Shown here piece after piece: positions 41,742 through 48,398 of a DNA stretch of 49,954 bases. The notes under the pieces are model-generated. The model saw only the letters and a program-made list of their open reading frames with translations, ran no database searches and was not told the origin of the DNA. The position numbers and the translations under genes were made by a program. The stretch is from Gordonia alkanivorans NBRC 16433 (GTDB lineage: Bacteria > Actinomycetota > Actinomycetes > Mycobacteriales > Mycobacteriaceae): contig NZ_BACI01000093.1 in the NCBI RefSeq assembly GCF_000225505.1, positions 1 to 49,954 of the forward strand, in the 5' to 3' direction. Within the stretch, counting starts at the first letter, position 1. Each line of letters opens with the position of its first letter.

Positions 41742-42334
41742 GAGGCTTCCTGGGCGCCGAGTTCATCGGACAGCGTTTGCTGAGCCTCAGCGTGATCCGG
41801 GGCGGAAGACATGATCGCCGTGCCCTTCTCCTGCACCTCGCGGGTCAGTTGGACGAGAACAGGCACCGCCGCCGTGTTCAGCTCAACGTTGCGGGTCGTC
41901 TGCGCCCATTGCGCGAACTCCTTCGTCACCATCCCGGCCGCGGTGACAGCGTCCGCAAGATCCCGTTGAGCTCGCTGCGCCGGCGTCTGCTGCCGGTTCC
42001 GAACTTCCTCGGATGAGGCGATGCCCTTCTTTGTGTCCGCGGCCAACGCTGCGACGATCGCCCGCCCCCACGCCGCGGTCTCCGCGTTCTGCATCTCCGA
42101 GTCGCGGGTGAAGCTCGTCGGCCCGGGGATGGGCTCCCACGCGGTACCGATGCCCGGCCGCTCGTCGTCAGGGGTGCGGTAGGCGGCGGCGGTGAACGCG
42201 AGGAATGCTTTTCCTCCAACCTCGAGCACCTCGTACTTCAGCTGTTGCAGTGAGCCAGTCGGGTACTGGTTGCGGAACTCGACGATGCGGGTGGCGACGT
42301 CGATGTAGTCGAGTGGTCCCTTGTAGTCAGCCAT
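41738..42334 (-). CDS. ERF/Rad52-like ssDNA-annealing protein (candidate)
   Basis: This 198-residue protein has LDYIDVATRIVEFRNQYPTG and EMQNAETAAWGRAIVAALAA, a pattern like ERF-type annealing proteins where a conserved A-x-T-x-A-x-GRA helix follows the beta core. The C-terminal third is helical and low in complexity. Such proteins anneal single strands in phage recombination. It is placed in the middle of the early operon with no exonuclease partner visible, so the call is tentative. Confidence 0.55.
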   Translation of the reverse strand: MADYKGPLDYIDVATRIVEFRNQYPTGSLQQLKYEVLEVGGKAFLAFTAAAYRTPDDERPGIGTAWEPIPGPTSFTRDSEMQNAETAAWGRAIVAALAADTKKGIASSEEVRNRQQTPAQRAQRDLADAVTAAGMVTKEFAQWAQTTRNVELNTAAVPVLVQLTREVQEKGTAIMSSAPDHAEAQQTLSDELGAQEAS

Positions 42335-42555
42335 CAGAGGTCTGCCTCCGCTCTGGAAGCGACGACCTCGAACCCGTTGCCATCCTGACGAATCCAGTCA
42401 CCCGGATGGGCGGTCTGTCCTTCGACCTTGATGGCGAGGGTGTGGGGTTGGGGCCGGTAGAGGAGGCCTCCGCACCAGAGGGCGATGCGTAGGGTGGCCC
42501 GATACCGTTCGAGCCACGAACCGTCGGTCGGGATGTGCTGAACGTCGGCCATCAT
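42334..42555 (-). CDS. Hypothetical small protein
   Basis: This 73-residue protein contains LWCGGLLYRPQPHTLAIKVE and GQTAHPGDWIRQDGNGFEVV, a beta-rich pattern often seen in small phage early proteins. One-base overlap downstream, four-base overlap upstream. Function unknown. Confidence 0.62.
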   Translation of the reverse strand: MMADVQHIPTDGSWLERYRATLRIALWCGGLLYRPQPHTLAIKVEGQTAHPGDWIRQDGNGFEVVASRAEADL

Positions 42556-42734
42556 CGGACCTCGTACTTGCGCTTGATCGCATCCTCGATCGTGTCAGCC
42601 CAGGCTGGCACCGCTCCGACGTAGCACTCGCACGTCTCTCCGTCGATGATGTAGTGGCACAGGCCGTGGTGAGGCGCGCCAGAGAATCGTTCGCGCATCT
42701 GCTGGAGGATGTCCAGCGGTTCGTCCATGCTCAT
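42552..42734 (-). CDS. Hypothetical small protein
   Basis: This 60-residue protein begins MSMDEPLDILQQMRERFSGA and has HYIIDGETCECYVGAVPAWA. I choose ATG at 42734 because GGAGAC precedes it and it overlaps the upstream stop by four bases; an ATG at 42746 is in phase. Function unknown. Confidence 0.6.
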   Translation of the reverse strand: MSMDEPLDILQQMRERFSGAPHHGLCHYIIDGETCECYVGAVPAWADTIEDAIKRKYEVR

Positions 42735-42904
42735 GGTTGTCTCCATGGGTCTTGTTGCCCGTAGGCAGGATTGGGGAACAGTTCTTCAGGCTCAACCGGG
42801 TCTTCAGGGCTGCTGTCGCCCCACCCGGGAATGTCGTACGGGTAGTCAGGGCCACGCCACTTGAAAGGGCCAGCAGAGATCGCGTGGCGGGTGGAGAACG
42901 TCAC
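42731..42904 (-). CDS. Hypothetical Pro/Glu-rich mini-protein
   Basis: This 57-residue protein begins VTFSTRHAISAGPFKWRGPD and ends in an acidic, Pro-rich segment (SSPEDPVEPEELFPNPAYGQ). GTG at 42904 overlaps the upstream stop by four bases. Probably unstructured. Function unknown. Confidence 0.55.
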   Translation of the reverse strand: MTFSTRHAISAGPFKWRGPDYPYDIPGWGDSSPEDPVEPEELFPNPAYGQQDPWRQP

Positions 42905-43152
42905 AGCACAGCCTGACCAGCCTGACCAGCCAGGAACACCATCACGTGGTCGCGGGTGGTCCACGGGGATGGTTGTGGCTCTACCCGCAGCACCCGCCGC
43001 CCAAAGAAGTCGGTGAGTACAGCACCACACCCGGCGGCGGTGACATCCATCGACGCCAGGAACCCGCACGTGAATGCGACGGATGCGAGGTCGGCTTCCA
43101 CCTCCACGAGATCCCGTGCAGCCCGGAATGCTTGCATGTCAACGACGGTCAC
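42901..43152 (-). CDS. Hypothetical small protein
   Basis: This 83-residue protein begins VTVVDMQAFRAARDLVEVEA and has AGCGAVLTDFFGRRVLRVEP. GTG at 43152 or ATG at 43137 may be the start. It overlaps both neighbours. No family recognised. Confidence 0.58.
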   Translation of the reverse strand: MTVVDMQAFRAARDLVEVEADLASVAFTCGFLASMDVTAAGCGAVLTDFFGRRVLRVEPQPSPWTTRDHVMVFLAGQAGQAVL

Positions 43153-43318
43153 GGGTCACCGCCTTAGCGCAGTCCTCACAGACGAGGATGGTTTTCCCGG
43201 CCCGCCCGTCGGGGAACACCAGGTATTCACGGACGTAGGCGATGAGGGCGTCGACGGGATAGTCGGTGCGGCAGTTGGGGCACCAGCCGGCGTATCTGGC
43301 CGGGAACGACCCCCTCAT
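43139..43318 (-). CDS. Zinc-ribbon mini-protein
   Basis: This 59-residue protein reads MRGSFPARYAGWCPNCRTDY and KTILVCEDCAKAV. It has two CxxC pairs 37 residues apart, as in a zinc ribbon. ATG at 43318 overlaps the preceding stop by four bases; it ends in basic residues. Function unknown. Confidence 0.63.
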   Translation of the reverse strand: MRGSFPARYAGWCPNCRTDYPVDALIAYVREYLVFPDGRAGKTILVCEDCAKAVTRDRR

Positions 43319-43566
43319 GCCGCGCCTTCTGTGGTGAATAGGTGTGGCCGGTAGGCGTGTTCGATGCGGCGTGCTTGGTCGTCCAATCCCATCGCCAGCA
43401 TGCGGGCCTGCATGTCGGTCAAATGCAGGTCGGTGCGTTCATCCCCCGGCCCCACAACAACGACGCGTAGATGGCCGTGCGAGTTGACGCCGAGGGACAG
43501 GAACACGGGGCCGTGGCAGGTATCGACCTGGATGGCCGGCGACTCAGTGAGCTTCATATGACTCAT
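43315..43566 (-). CDS. Hypothetical small protein
   Basis: This 83-residue protein starts MSHMKLTESPAIQVDTCHGP and contains VFLSLGVNSHGHLRVVVVGP, a short beta-sheet pattern, then a helix with DMQARMLAMGLDDQARRIEH. ATG at 43566 overlaps the upstream stop by four bases. No family recognised. Confidence 0.6.
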   Translation of the reverse strand: MSHMKLTESPAIQVDTCHGPVFLSLGVNSHGHLRVVVVGPGDERTDLHLTDMQARMLAMGLDDQARRIEHAYRPHLFTTEGAA

Positions 43567-43745
43567 GCGGACTTCACCACCCATGCAGAGTGATACGCAT
43601 ACTCGAGCGCGTAACCCCACTCAAGACTGCAAGTAAGGAGTTCATTGCCGCGCATCACGTGCCAGCACACCGGGAAGGACACCCAATGCCGGTCGATGTC
43701 ATCGACTGGGTGGGACACAACGCGGATACGGTGCTTACTACTCAT
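43563..43745 (-). CDS. Hypothetical mini-protein
   Basis: This 60-residue protein contains HWVSFPVCWHVMRGNELLTC and is Trp/His-rich. Four-base overlaps on both sides. No family recognised. Confidence 0.57.
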   Translation of the reverse strand: MSSKHRIRVVSHPVDDIDRHWVSFPVCWHVMRGNELLTCSLEWGYALEYAYHSAWVVKSA

Positions 43746-43951
43746 CGGATGTCTCCGTTCACGATCCGCAGATGCGGGAAATCCTCATCCGGGTCCTCAT
43801 CATCCAAATCCGCATCCGTCAACCACCCGGCGATCTTCGGCACATACGAGGCGGCAGACACGATGACGAATCCCCAAAACGCCCCGGCCACAGCCAGACC
43901 GGTCACAGTCGGCGGGGTACGCACCAACAGCACATCGAGAAGTGTGGTCAT
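43742..43951 (-). CDS. Small membrane protein
   Basis: This 69-residue protein has a hydrophobic helix at about residues 16-38 (VTGLAVAGAFWGFVIVSAAS) and an acidic C-terminal tail (DADLDDEDPDEDFPHLRI). Likely a single-pass membrane protein. Early small membrane proteins can change host physiology or exclude other phages; not known here. Confidence 0.62.
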   Translation of the reverse strand: MTTLLDVLLVRTPPTVTGLAVAGAFWGFVIVSAASYVPKIAGWLTDADLDDEDPDEDFPHLRIVNGDIR

Positions 43952-44169
43952 GATGCCAACTCCCCCGGTGCTGGCTGCGGCAACTCATTCCGCCACCGAA
44001 GAAGCTCCTCATGATCAACGAAGTAGCGTCCCCCGTACTGGCGGAACAAGATCCGGCCCGCCTTGTACTCGCGGCGCAACGTCTTCTCAGACACCCGCAC
44101 CTTCTCCGCCGCTTCCTTCAGCGGGTACTGGAACGCTTCCCCTGGTCTCAGATTGTCGATGTCAGTCAC
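43948..44169 (-). CDS. Excisionase-like MerR-type HTH protein
   Basis: This 73-residue protein has LKEAAEKVRVSEKTLRREYK followed by RILFRQYGGRYFVDHEELLR, the winged-helix pattern of excisionases and MerR-type regulators. Together with the integrase it could direct prophage excision; equally it may be a regulator of the early operon. Four-base overlap with the XRE gene upstream. Confidence 0.75.
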   Translation of the reverse strand: MTDIDNLRPGEAFQYPLKEAAEKVRVSEKTLRREYKAGRILFRQYGGRYFVDHEELLRWRNELPQPAPGELAS

Positions 44170-44492
44170 GGCTGGGACTCCTCAGTGTCGGTTCTGGTTG
44201 CGGCGTCTAGAACGTCTGCGATGACAAGGAGACGGTCCGCCATGATGCGGAGTTCACCAGCAGGCGTAAGAATTTCGTCTGTCGAATGACCGAGTAGCTG
44301 TCCGAAGTCGATGCCAAGAACTTCTGCAATCGCTGCGGCCTGTTCAAGGGTGACCGTCCGTTGTCCGGTCTCGGTACGACAGATCGCAGTTGAGTTCATG
44401 TCGACAAGGTCTCCCAGGGCCTTCTGTGACATCCGCCTGGCGATCCGAGCCTCACGAATGCGGCGCGCCACCTCTTGGCGTGAGTACTTCAT
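44166..44492 (-). CDS. XRE-family transcriptional regulator
   Basis: This 108-residue protein has a clear HTH_3 domain (residues 5-65: RIREARIARRMSQKALGDLV, MNSTAICRTETGQRTVTLEQ) and a helical tail. XRE proteins in phage early regions act in the lysis-lysogeny decision or on early promoters. It is a second HTH regulator besides the repressor and the Cro-like protein. Confidence 0.8.
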   Translation of the reverse strand: MKYSRQEVARRIREARIARRMSQKALGDLVDMNSTAICRTETGQRTVTLEQAAAIAEVLGIDFGQLLGHSTDEILTPAGELRIMADRLLVIADVLDAATRTDTEESQP

Positions 44493-44752
44493 GCCCCACC
44501 GCCAGCCAGATAGAACCGCTCGATGGCATCCTGCAGTCGGCGAACATCTCGGAGGTCGAGCGTGTACGGGCCGATCTCGAGAACCACGCCTGCCGCCTGG
44601 TTGACCGCAACCCGCAGGGGGATTGAGACGTTAGAGTCTGTCATCGGAACATATGGCTCAAGAGCGTCTGCGCCGTCGATGACGACCCGGCCAATTTCCT
44701 CGTGTTCGTGCGTGCGGTCGGCATCGAGGACCGGGAATCGCCACCCGTTCAC
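44489..44752 (-). CDS. Hypothetical small protein
   Basis: This 87-residue protein has VSIPLRVAVNQAAGVVLEIG and YTLDLRDVRRLQDAIERFYL, a beta then helix pattern. It lies between the antirepressor and the XRE gene with four-base overlaps on both sides, so it may be tied to the regulatory module. No family recognised. Confidence 0.6.
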   Translation of the reverse strand: MNGWRFPVLDADRTHEHEEIGRVVIDGADALEPYVPMTDSNVSIPLRVAVNQAAGVVLEIGPYTLDLRDVRRLQDAIERFYLAGGGA

Positions 44753-45546
44753 GCCGCACGCTCCTTCGCTACCAGGCGAGAGATCGCCTCAGCGCCAGCG
44801 GGAGTGATCTTCAAGGTGTGCATCACCTCTGAGCCTCGGAACCGCGGAGCCTCATGGGATTCGACCCGACGGAAGTACCGCTTCTTGTCGGCTTTCTCCG
44901 AGTAGCGGCGCCGCTCGATCTTCTTGCCGTGGGTGTTCGACCACCGCGAGTCGGTCTGCACGTAGATCCAGTTCTTCTCGATGAGAAGCTCACGCAGCTT
45001 TGACTCCTGCAGATTCAGGGTGGAGGCGACGGTGGAGAAGGTGAGGCAATCAGCGTCAGCGACATAGGTGTCGACGTACGACACCTTGTGGGCGTCGCCG
45101 GTGACTTTCTGCTCAAGCTGATAGATGCGGGCATCGCGTTGCTCCAACATCTGATTCGCCTCCACGAGCGCAGCGGCTACAAGCTCTGGCCCCTGGAGAG
45201 CGGGCTGCGCGTTGAACGATCCGGTCTTGCGGATCTCGGGGAGCACGACGTCGGTGAACCAGTCCTGCACCTGCTCGGCGTGCCTCGCGTTGCTTCGCAT
45301 GATGAGGCGATTGACGCCACCCTCACTGCAGACGAGCATGCGCTGAGTTCCGCTGGGGGTACTCACTTCTGAGTACCCCTGCTGGTGCGGCCGGAGGAGC
45401 CGTGCTGCGTTGCTCGCGTCGCGGTATCCAAGAATCTTCGCGACGTCGGAGACGACGAACCACGGCTCGCCGTCGATGATGACGGTCCGGACCGCAGTGC
45501 CTTCGTAGTTGAAGGGCACGATCCGTGCGGTATTCTGGTCTTGCAC
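44749..45546 (-). CDS. BRO-N / KilAC antirepressor
   Basis: This 265-residue protein has an N-terminal BRO-N domain (RIVPFNYEGTAVRTVIIDGE, VVSDVAKILGYRDASNAARL, SEGGVNRLIMRSNARHAEQV) and a C-terminal KilAC domain (CLTFSTVASTLNLQESKLRE, LIEKNWIYV). This pair is typical of phage antirepressors that bind the repressor and favour lytic growth. I choose GTG at 45546 because GGAAGGAG lies upstream; the longer open frame to 45723 lacks a start signal. A hairpin precedes the gene. Confidence 0.87.
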   Translation of the reverse strand: MQDQNTARIVPFNYEGTAVRTVIIDGEPWFVVSDVAKILGYRDASNAARLLRPHQQGYSEVSTPSGTQRMLVCSEGGVNRLIMRSNARHAEQVQDWFTDVVLPEIRKTGSFNAQPALQGPELVAAALVEANQMLEQRDARIYQLEQKVTGDAHKVSYVDTYVADADCLTFSTVASTLNLQESKLRELLIEKNWIYVQTDSRWSNTHGKKIERRRYSEKADKKRYFRRVESHEAPRFRGSEVMHTLKITPAGAEAISRLVAKERAA

Positions 45547-45573
45547 TTGAACTCCTTCCGCGAGTTCGTCTGA

Positions 45574-45599
45574 CCGCCCGGTGTTCACGCGCCGGGCGG
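45574..45599. other. 8-bp hairpin between early genes
   Basis: CCGCCCGG (45574-45581) and CCGGGCGG (45592-45599) form a perfect stem in the 55-bp gap before the antirepressor. A run of pyrimidines (TTCTATTTC) follows on the plus strand only. It breaks the overlap chain and may attenuate transcription into the antirepressor operon. Confidence 0.5.
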
Positions 45600-45601
45600 T
45601 T

Positions 45602-45934
45602 CTATTTCTGTGGGAAGTTGGTGACCTCGGCCGCATCCCCAGCGGCCGAGGTCCGCGCGCGGGGTGAGAGTGGGGTGAGCGGCCCCTCCGCACGCTCAGC
45701 GCACCGGCATCGATCCGGCGCACTGTGATCTGTGAAGTCCGCGGTCAATGCGCGGACGATGGACCGCGGCCGAGGATGGATGTCCCGCATCGGAACCGAC
45801 AGCATCACGTCCGGGCTAGTCCACCCAGGTAGATAAGTGACGATGTCGACGTGTTGGCCGTCCAAGCTGTAATCGCGGATAGCGATCACCGGGTATGCCT
45901 CATCCGGAGTCGGACGCCACACCGCGGTACTCAC
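45602..45934 (-). CDS. Hypothetical protein
   Basis: This 110-residue protein begins VSTAVWRPTPDEAYPVIAIR and has DGQHVDIVTYLPGWTSPDVM. The second half is Pro/Arg-rich. GTG at 45934 overlaps the previous stop by four bases. No family recognised. Confidence 0.6.
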   Translation of the reverse strand: MSTAVWRPTPDEAYPVIAIRDYSLDGQHVDIVTYLPGWTSPDVMLSVPMRDIHPRPRSIVRALTADFTDHSAPDRCRCAERAEGPLTPLSPRARTSAAGDAAEVTNFPQK

Positions 45935-46068
45935 GACGCCAGCTCCAGGAACGCGATGTGGTGCAGCAGTTCCAGTGCCCGGTACGCCTGAGGCGGGCAC
46001 ACACCGTTGCCGACGGCCTTCAGCTGATCGTTGCGCAGATACCGTCCACAGTTCGCGCAGGTAGCCAT
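45931..46068 (-). CDS. Mini-protein made of a Cys pair and a methyltransferase motif X tail
   Basis: This 45-residue protein reads MATCANCGRYLRNDQLKAVG then NGVCPPQAYRALELLHHIAF. The first part is half a zinc ribbon. The rest matches the end of the C5-methyltransferase remnant at 35908-36225 (QLKAIGNGVCPPQAFRALQI). One- and four-base overlaps show that it is translated. It looks like a short gene built on a methyltransferase tail and not itself an enzyme. Confidence 0.6.
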   Translation of the reverse strand: MATCANCGRYLRNDQLKAVGNGVCPPQAYRALELLHHIAFLELAS

Positions 46069-46181
46069 CACAACCACCACCAGATGCCGGCCACCCACAC
46101 GAGGAGTCCGAGGACACAGGCCGCGGCGATCGCACGGCACACCTGCACACCCTCAGGAGACGGACCCAGATTGCGGTTCAT
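46068..46181 (-). CDS. Single-helix membrane mini-protein
   Basis: This 37-residue protein has one hydrophobic segment (CRAIAAACVLGLLVWVAGIW) near the C-terminus. It overlaps the HTH gene and the next gene by one base each. A small membrane protein of unknown role. Confidence 0.6.
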   Translation of the reverse strand: MNRNLGPSPEGVQVCRAIAAACVLGLLVWVAGIWWWL

Positions 46182-46420
46182 CACGCCGCCTCGTCCTCTG
46201 TGGGCACGACGTCGAACAGGTCTGAGAAGCAGTCTCCGCCGAATGCCTCGATGCACCCGGCGATGAACTTGGGGCCGGGTGCCGCCTTGCCGGTAAGGAC
46301 GCGGGAGACGGTGCCGGGATCGACGTGGATTTTCTCGGCGAATTCTCGGTCCAGGCTGGTGCCGGTGAGGCGTCGGATCTTGGCGAGACCGGTGGGGTTG
46401 AGTTTCAGGGTTGCCAACAC
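46181..46420 (-). CDS. Cro-like small HTH protein
   Basis: This 79-residue protein has an XRE-type helix-turn-helix (GTSLDREFAEKIHVDPGTVS, RVLTGKAAPGPKFI). It starts at GTG 46420, 25 bp after the palindrome at 46446-46462. A short HTH protein in the leftward operon next to the repressor region is in the place of Cro. Function inferred from position. Confidence 0.72.
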   Translation of the reverse strand: MLATLKLNPTGLAKIRRLTGTSLDREFAEKIHVDPGTVSRVLTGKAAPGPKFIAGCIEAFGGDCFSDLFDVVPTEDEAA

Positions 46421-46445
46421 AGCTCACCGCCCCTGGCCTGCGTGA

Positions 46446-46462
46446 ACTAGCGTCACGCTAGT
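46446..46462. promoter_or_regulatory. Operator-like palindrome upstream of Cro-like gene
   Basis: ACTAGCG-TCA-CGCTAGT is a perfect 7-bp inverted repeat in the gap between the Rha-type gene and the Cro-like gene, ending 26 bp before its GTG. Size and position fit an operator for an HTH dimer. The bound protein cannot be told from sequence. Confidence 0.55.
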
Positions 46463-46473
46463 GGTAGTCGACT

Positions 46474-47322
46474 TCATGCTCCGAGCTCCTTCATTTCTTC
46501 GTTGGTGATGAGGACGAGGCCGGTGCTGTGGGTGTTGACCGGAAGCCCTTCGGCGGCGAGCGCGTCGCGTAGCGCGATTTCCATCTGAGGACGCACCCGG
46601 GGCTGGAAGCGGCGCTTGCCGCCGTAGTTGCCTTGGTCGTGGTCGTAGATGAACCGGCGACCTTTTGCGGTGGGCTTGCGGTGGTCGTAGCCGTCACGGA
46701 TTGAGCCGTCTGCGCGCACGCGGGTGTTGCGCTGGTTGATCAGCCAACCCTTGGCGTAGAGGTGCTCATCGAACTTGCGGGCTGGAACTTCGGAGAAGTA
46801 CTTCTTGCCGAAGTCGGTGAGGTGGATGCCATCTCCGCCTTCGATCGCTGCGCGGTGTTTCTGCTCGACAGCAAGTCGCTTCTCGGCCTTCTCGCGGGCG
46901 GCGTGCTCGGCTTCGGCGCGCTCTTCGGCGTTGACGAGCTTCCGGGCGTACTCCAGTGGCGTCAGGGTTTCGATGGTCTGGTTGCGGAGTGCGTAGAACG
47001 CGGCGACGAGACGTTTCTTGAAGGTGCGGACCACCTCGTTGTTGCGGAGGTAGGTGATCAGCAGCGTCGCGTGCGGCTCATTGAGGATGGCGAACTCGAC
47101 GTCTCCACCGCCGTGTTGGCCGGCTGGTCTTGGTCGGATTTCAAATCCGACCAAGCCGAACTCGTTGAAGTCGTCCAGGTTGTGGCGGATGAGCTTGATG
47201 ACCGACGAGTGCTCATTGCCCGTCCCCTGGGCGATCACTAGTGAGGTCGTGAATCCTTCGCCGGTCGCATCTACAGACACGATCGGTGCCGCACTCGGGA
47301 TCAGATCGGCTGTGCGAGTCAT
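46474..47322 (-). CDS. Rha-family regulatory protein
   Basis: This 282-residue protein has the Rha pattern in its first 115 residues (SSVIKLIRHNLDDFNEFGLV, FAILNEPHATLLITYLRNNE, VRTFKKRLVAAFYALRNQ), then a charged helix (about 120-160) and a C-terminal domain with HLTDFGKKYFSEVPARKFDE and GWLINQRNTRVRADGSI. Rha proteins interfere with lysogeny or host takeover in some phages. It is the first leftward gene after the control region, so it is likely made early. Confidence 0.8.
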   Translation of the reverse strand: MTRTADLIPSAAPIVSVDATGEGFTTSLVIAQGTGNEHSSVIKLIRHNLDDFNEFGLVGFEIRPRPAGQHGGGDVEFAILNEPHATLLITYLRNNEVVRTFKKRLVAAFYALRNQTIETLTPLEYARKLVNAEERAEAEHAAREKAEKRLAVEQKHRAAIEGGDGIHLTDFGKKYFSEVPARKFDEHLYAKGWLINQRNTRVRADGSIRDGYDHRKPTAKGRRFIYDHDQGNYGGKRRFQPRVRPQMEIALRDALAAEGLPVNTHSTGLVLITNEEMKELGA

Positions 47323-47374
47323 TGGCCCTGCTCTCCGCTTCCGCCCGCTTGACCTGCTGTCTTGCGGCTATGCG

Positions 47375-47394
47375 TACGAACGTACACGTTCGTA
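47375..47394. promoter_or_regulatory. Probable repressor operator
   Basis: TACGAACG-TACA-CGTTCGTA is a perfect 8-bp inverted repeat in the 235-bp divergent region between the Rha-type gene and the repressor. It covers the -10 of the candidate leftward promoter. This is the expected place and form for the immunity repressor's binding site. Confidence 0.65.
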
Positions 47395-47407
47395 GGAGTG
47401 CGCGCAA
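47379..47407 (-). promoter_or_regulatory. Candidate leftward early promoter
   Basis: On the minus strand TTGCGC (47402-47407) and TACGTT (47379-47384) are 17 bp apart, with the operator-like palindrome over the -10. The leader to the Rha-type ATG would be about 50 bases. The hexamers are only partial matches to consensus. The rest of the 47323-47557 gap holds two shorter inverted repeats (47433-47451 and 47493-47508). Confidence 0.4.
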
Positions 47408-47557
47408 TTGCTGAACATCACGATTACGTAACGGCGGCAGATTGCGCCGCCGACCTGCGAAACGACAAGCGTGTGATTCCCCCATCAGGGCCGTTGCGTC
47501 GCCGCAACCGTGTTTCGACAGCTCAAAACATTGCGCGCACGCATTACGGTGTGAGCC

Positions 47558-48235
47558 GTGGAGAACAAGTGGTGGGCGTACGTGCAACAGCGCACGACTG
47601 GGGCAACCCAGAAAGCGATCTCCGAAGAAACGGGTATCGAACAGACGGTGCTATCCCGGTGGAAGCTCGGCAGGAACCGCCCTGACGCGCAGAACGTCAT
47701 CCAGTTCGCCCGCGCAATGGGCCGACCGCCTATGGAGGCATTAGTCGCCGCCGGCTACCTCGGCTCCCAGGAAGTTGGAGAGGTTGTTGAGGTGGCAATG
47801 AGTGCCACCGATCTTGCCGTCGACGACCTCATCGAGGAGATGCGTCGGCGAATCGGCACAGCCGAAGCACAGTCAGCGTTCATAGACGCACTCACCCAGG
47901 GTGCAGCCGTCTGGATTGTGGAAGCGCCACACAGCCCTGGGGTGTCCATCTCCAGAGTCGGCGACCAGGTAACAGCCAATCTCGTCCTGTCGCCAAACAA
48001 CAAACTTCATATTCACCCCGAGCTAGCAGATCGAACTCAAGGAGAACCTGATGACCTCACGACGAAAACGACGACTACGAGCAGCGAGGGCGAAACGCCT
48101 GAAGGTAAGAAGAACCGCGGCGGGGGGAGCCCGCCGCTAGCTGACGATTCGGAGAAGGGGCCGATCCTGCGTCCGGGTGAAGACCTCCCGGGACTGCGGG
48201 AGGAAACACCGCAACAGCGCCGCAAGGTCCAGTAG
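47558..48235 (+). CDS. Immunity repressor (HTH protein)
   Basis: This is the only confident plus-strand gene. The 225-residue protein has an N-terminal XRE-type HTH (about residues 12-40: TGATQKAISEETGIEQTVLS, RWKLGRNRPDAQNV) followed by RAMGRPPMEALVAAGYLGSQ, as in actinophage immunity repressors. The C-terminal 60 residues are a low-complexity Thr/Glu/Gly tail. The start is GTG without a clear ribosome site, so a leaderless or short-leader mRNA is possible. It lies divergent to the early operon. The tail overlaps a small basic ORF and the opposing gene at 48137-48322. Confidence 0.82.
   Translation: MENKWWAYVQQRTTGATQKAISEETGIEQTVLSRWKLGRNRPDAQNVIQFARAMGRPPMEALVAAGYLGSQEVGEVVEVAMSATDLAVDDLIEEMRRRIGTAEAQSAFIDALTQGAAVWIVEAPHSPGVSISRVGDQVTANLVLSPNNKLHIHPELADRTQGEPDDLTTKTTTTSSEGETPEGKKNRGGGSPPLADDSEKGPILRPGEDLPGLREETPQQRRKVQ
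48051..48140 (+). CDS. Possible 29-residue Arg-rich peptide overlapping the repressor tail
   Basis: ATG at 48051 follows AAGGAG with six bases between, a far better ribosome site than that of the repressor. The frame gives MTSRRKRRLRAARAKRLKVR and ends at TAG 48140. It has 14 Arg or Lys in 29 residues. It lies in another frame within the low-complexity repressor tail, so its basic nature may be a by-product. Translation is uncertain. Confidence 0.4.
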   Translation: MTSRRKRRLRAARAKRLKVRRTAAGGARR

Positions 48236-48322
48236 TTCATCGGTCGATAGTTCGCGAGAGTCGATGGAGTGCATGGTGTCTCGAATCTCGGCGAGGATGT
48301 CGGGGCGTGTCTGTTCGGGCAT
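48137..48322 (-). CDS. Hypothetical small acidic protein
   Basis: This 61-residue protein reads MPEQTRPDILAEIRDTMHSI and SRELSTDELLDLAALLRCFL, a sensible helical protein. ATG at 48322 has a weak GGAAGTGA site. Its end overlaps the repressor gene on the other strand by 99 bases, an unusual convergent overlap. It lies downstream of the integrase on the same strand. Confidence 0.5.
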   Translation of the reverse strand: MPEQTRPDILAEIRDTMHSIDSRELSTDELLDLAALLRCFLPQSREVFTRTQDRPLLRIVS

Positions 48323-48398
48323 GGCGGTACTCACTCTTTCACTTCCGGGGGGACGGGAAGTGACCCCTAATATGGATCTCTCACACGCGGCTGTTTGA

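Noticed and set aside
47213..47587. 124-codon minus-strand frame through the divergent control region
   Set aside because: It crosses the operator and repressor start, overlaps the Rha-type gene in another frame and has no ribosome site.
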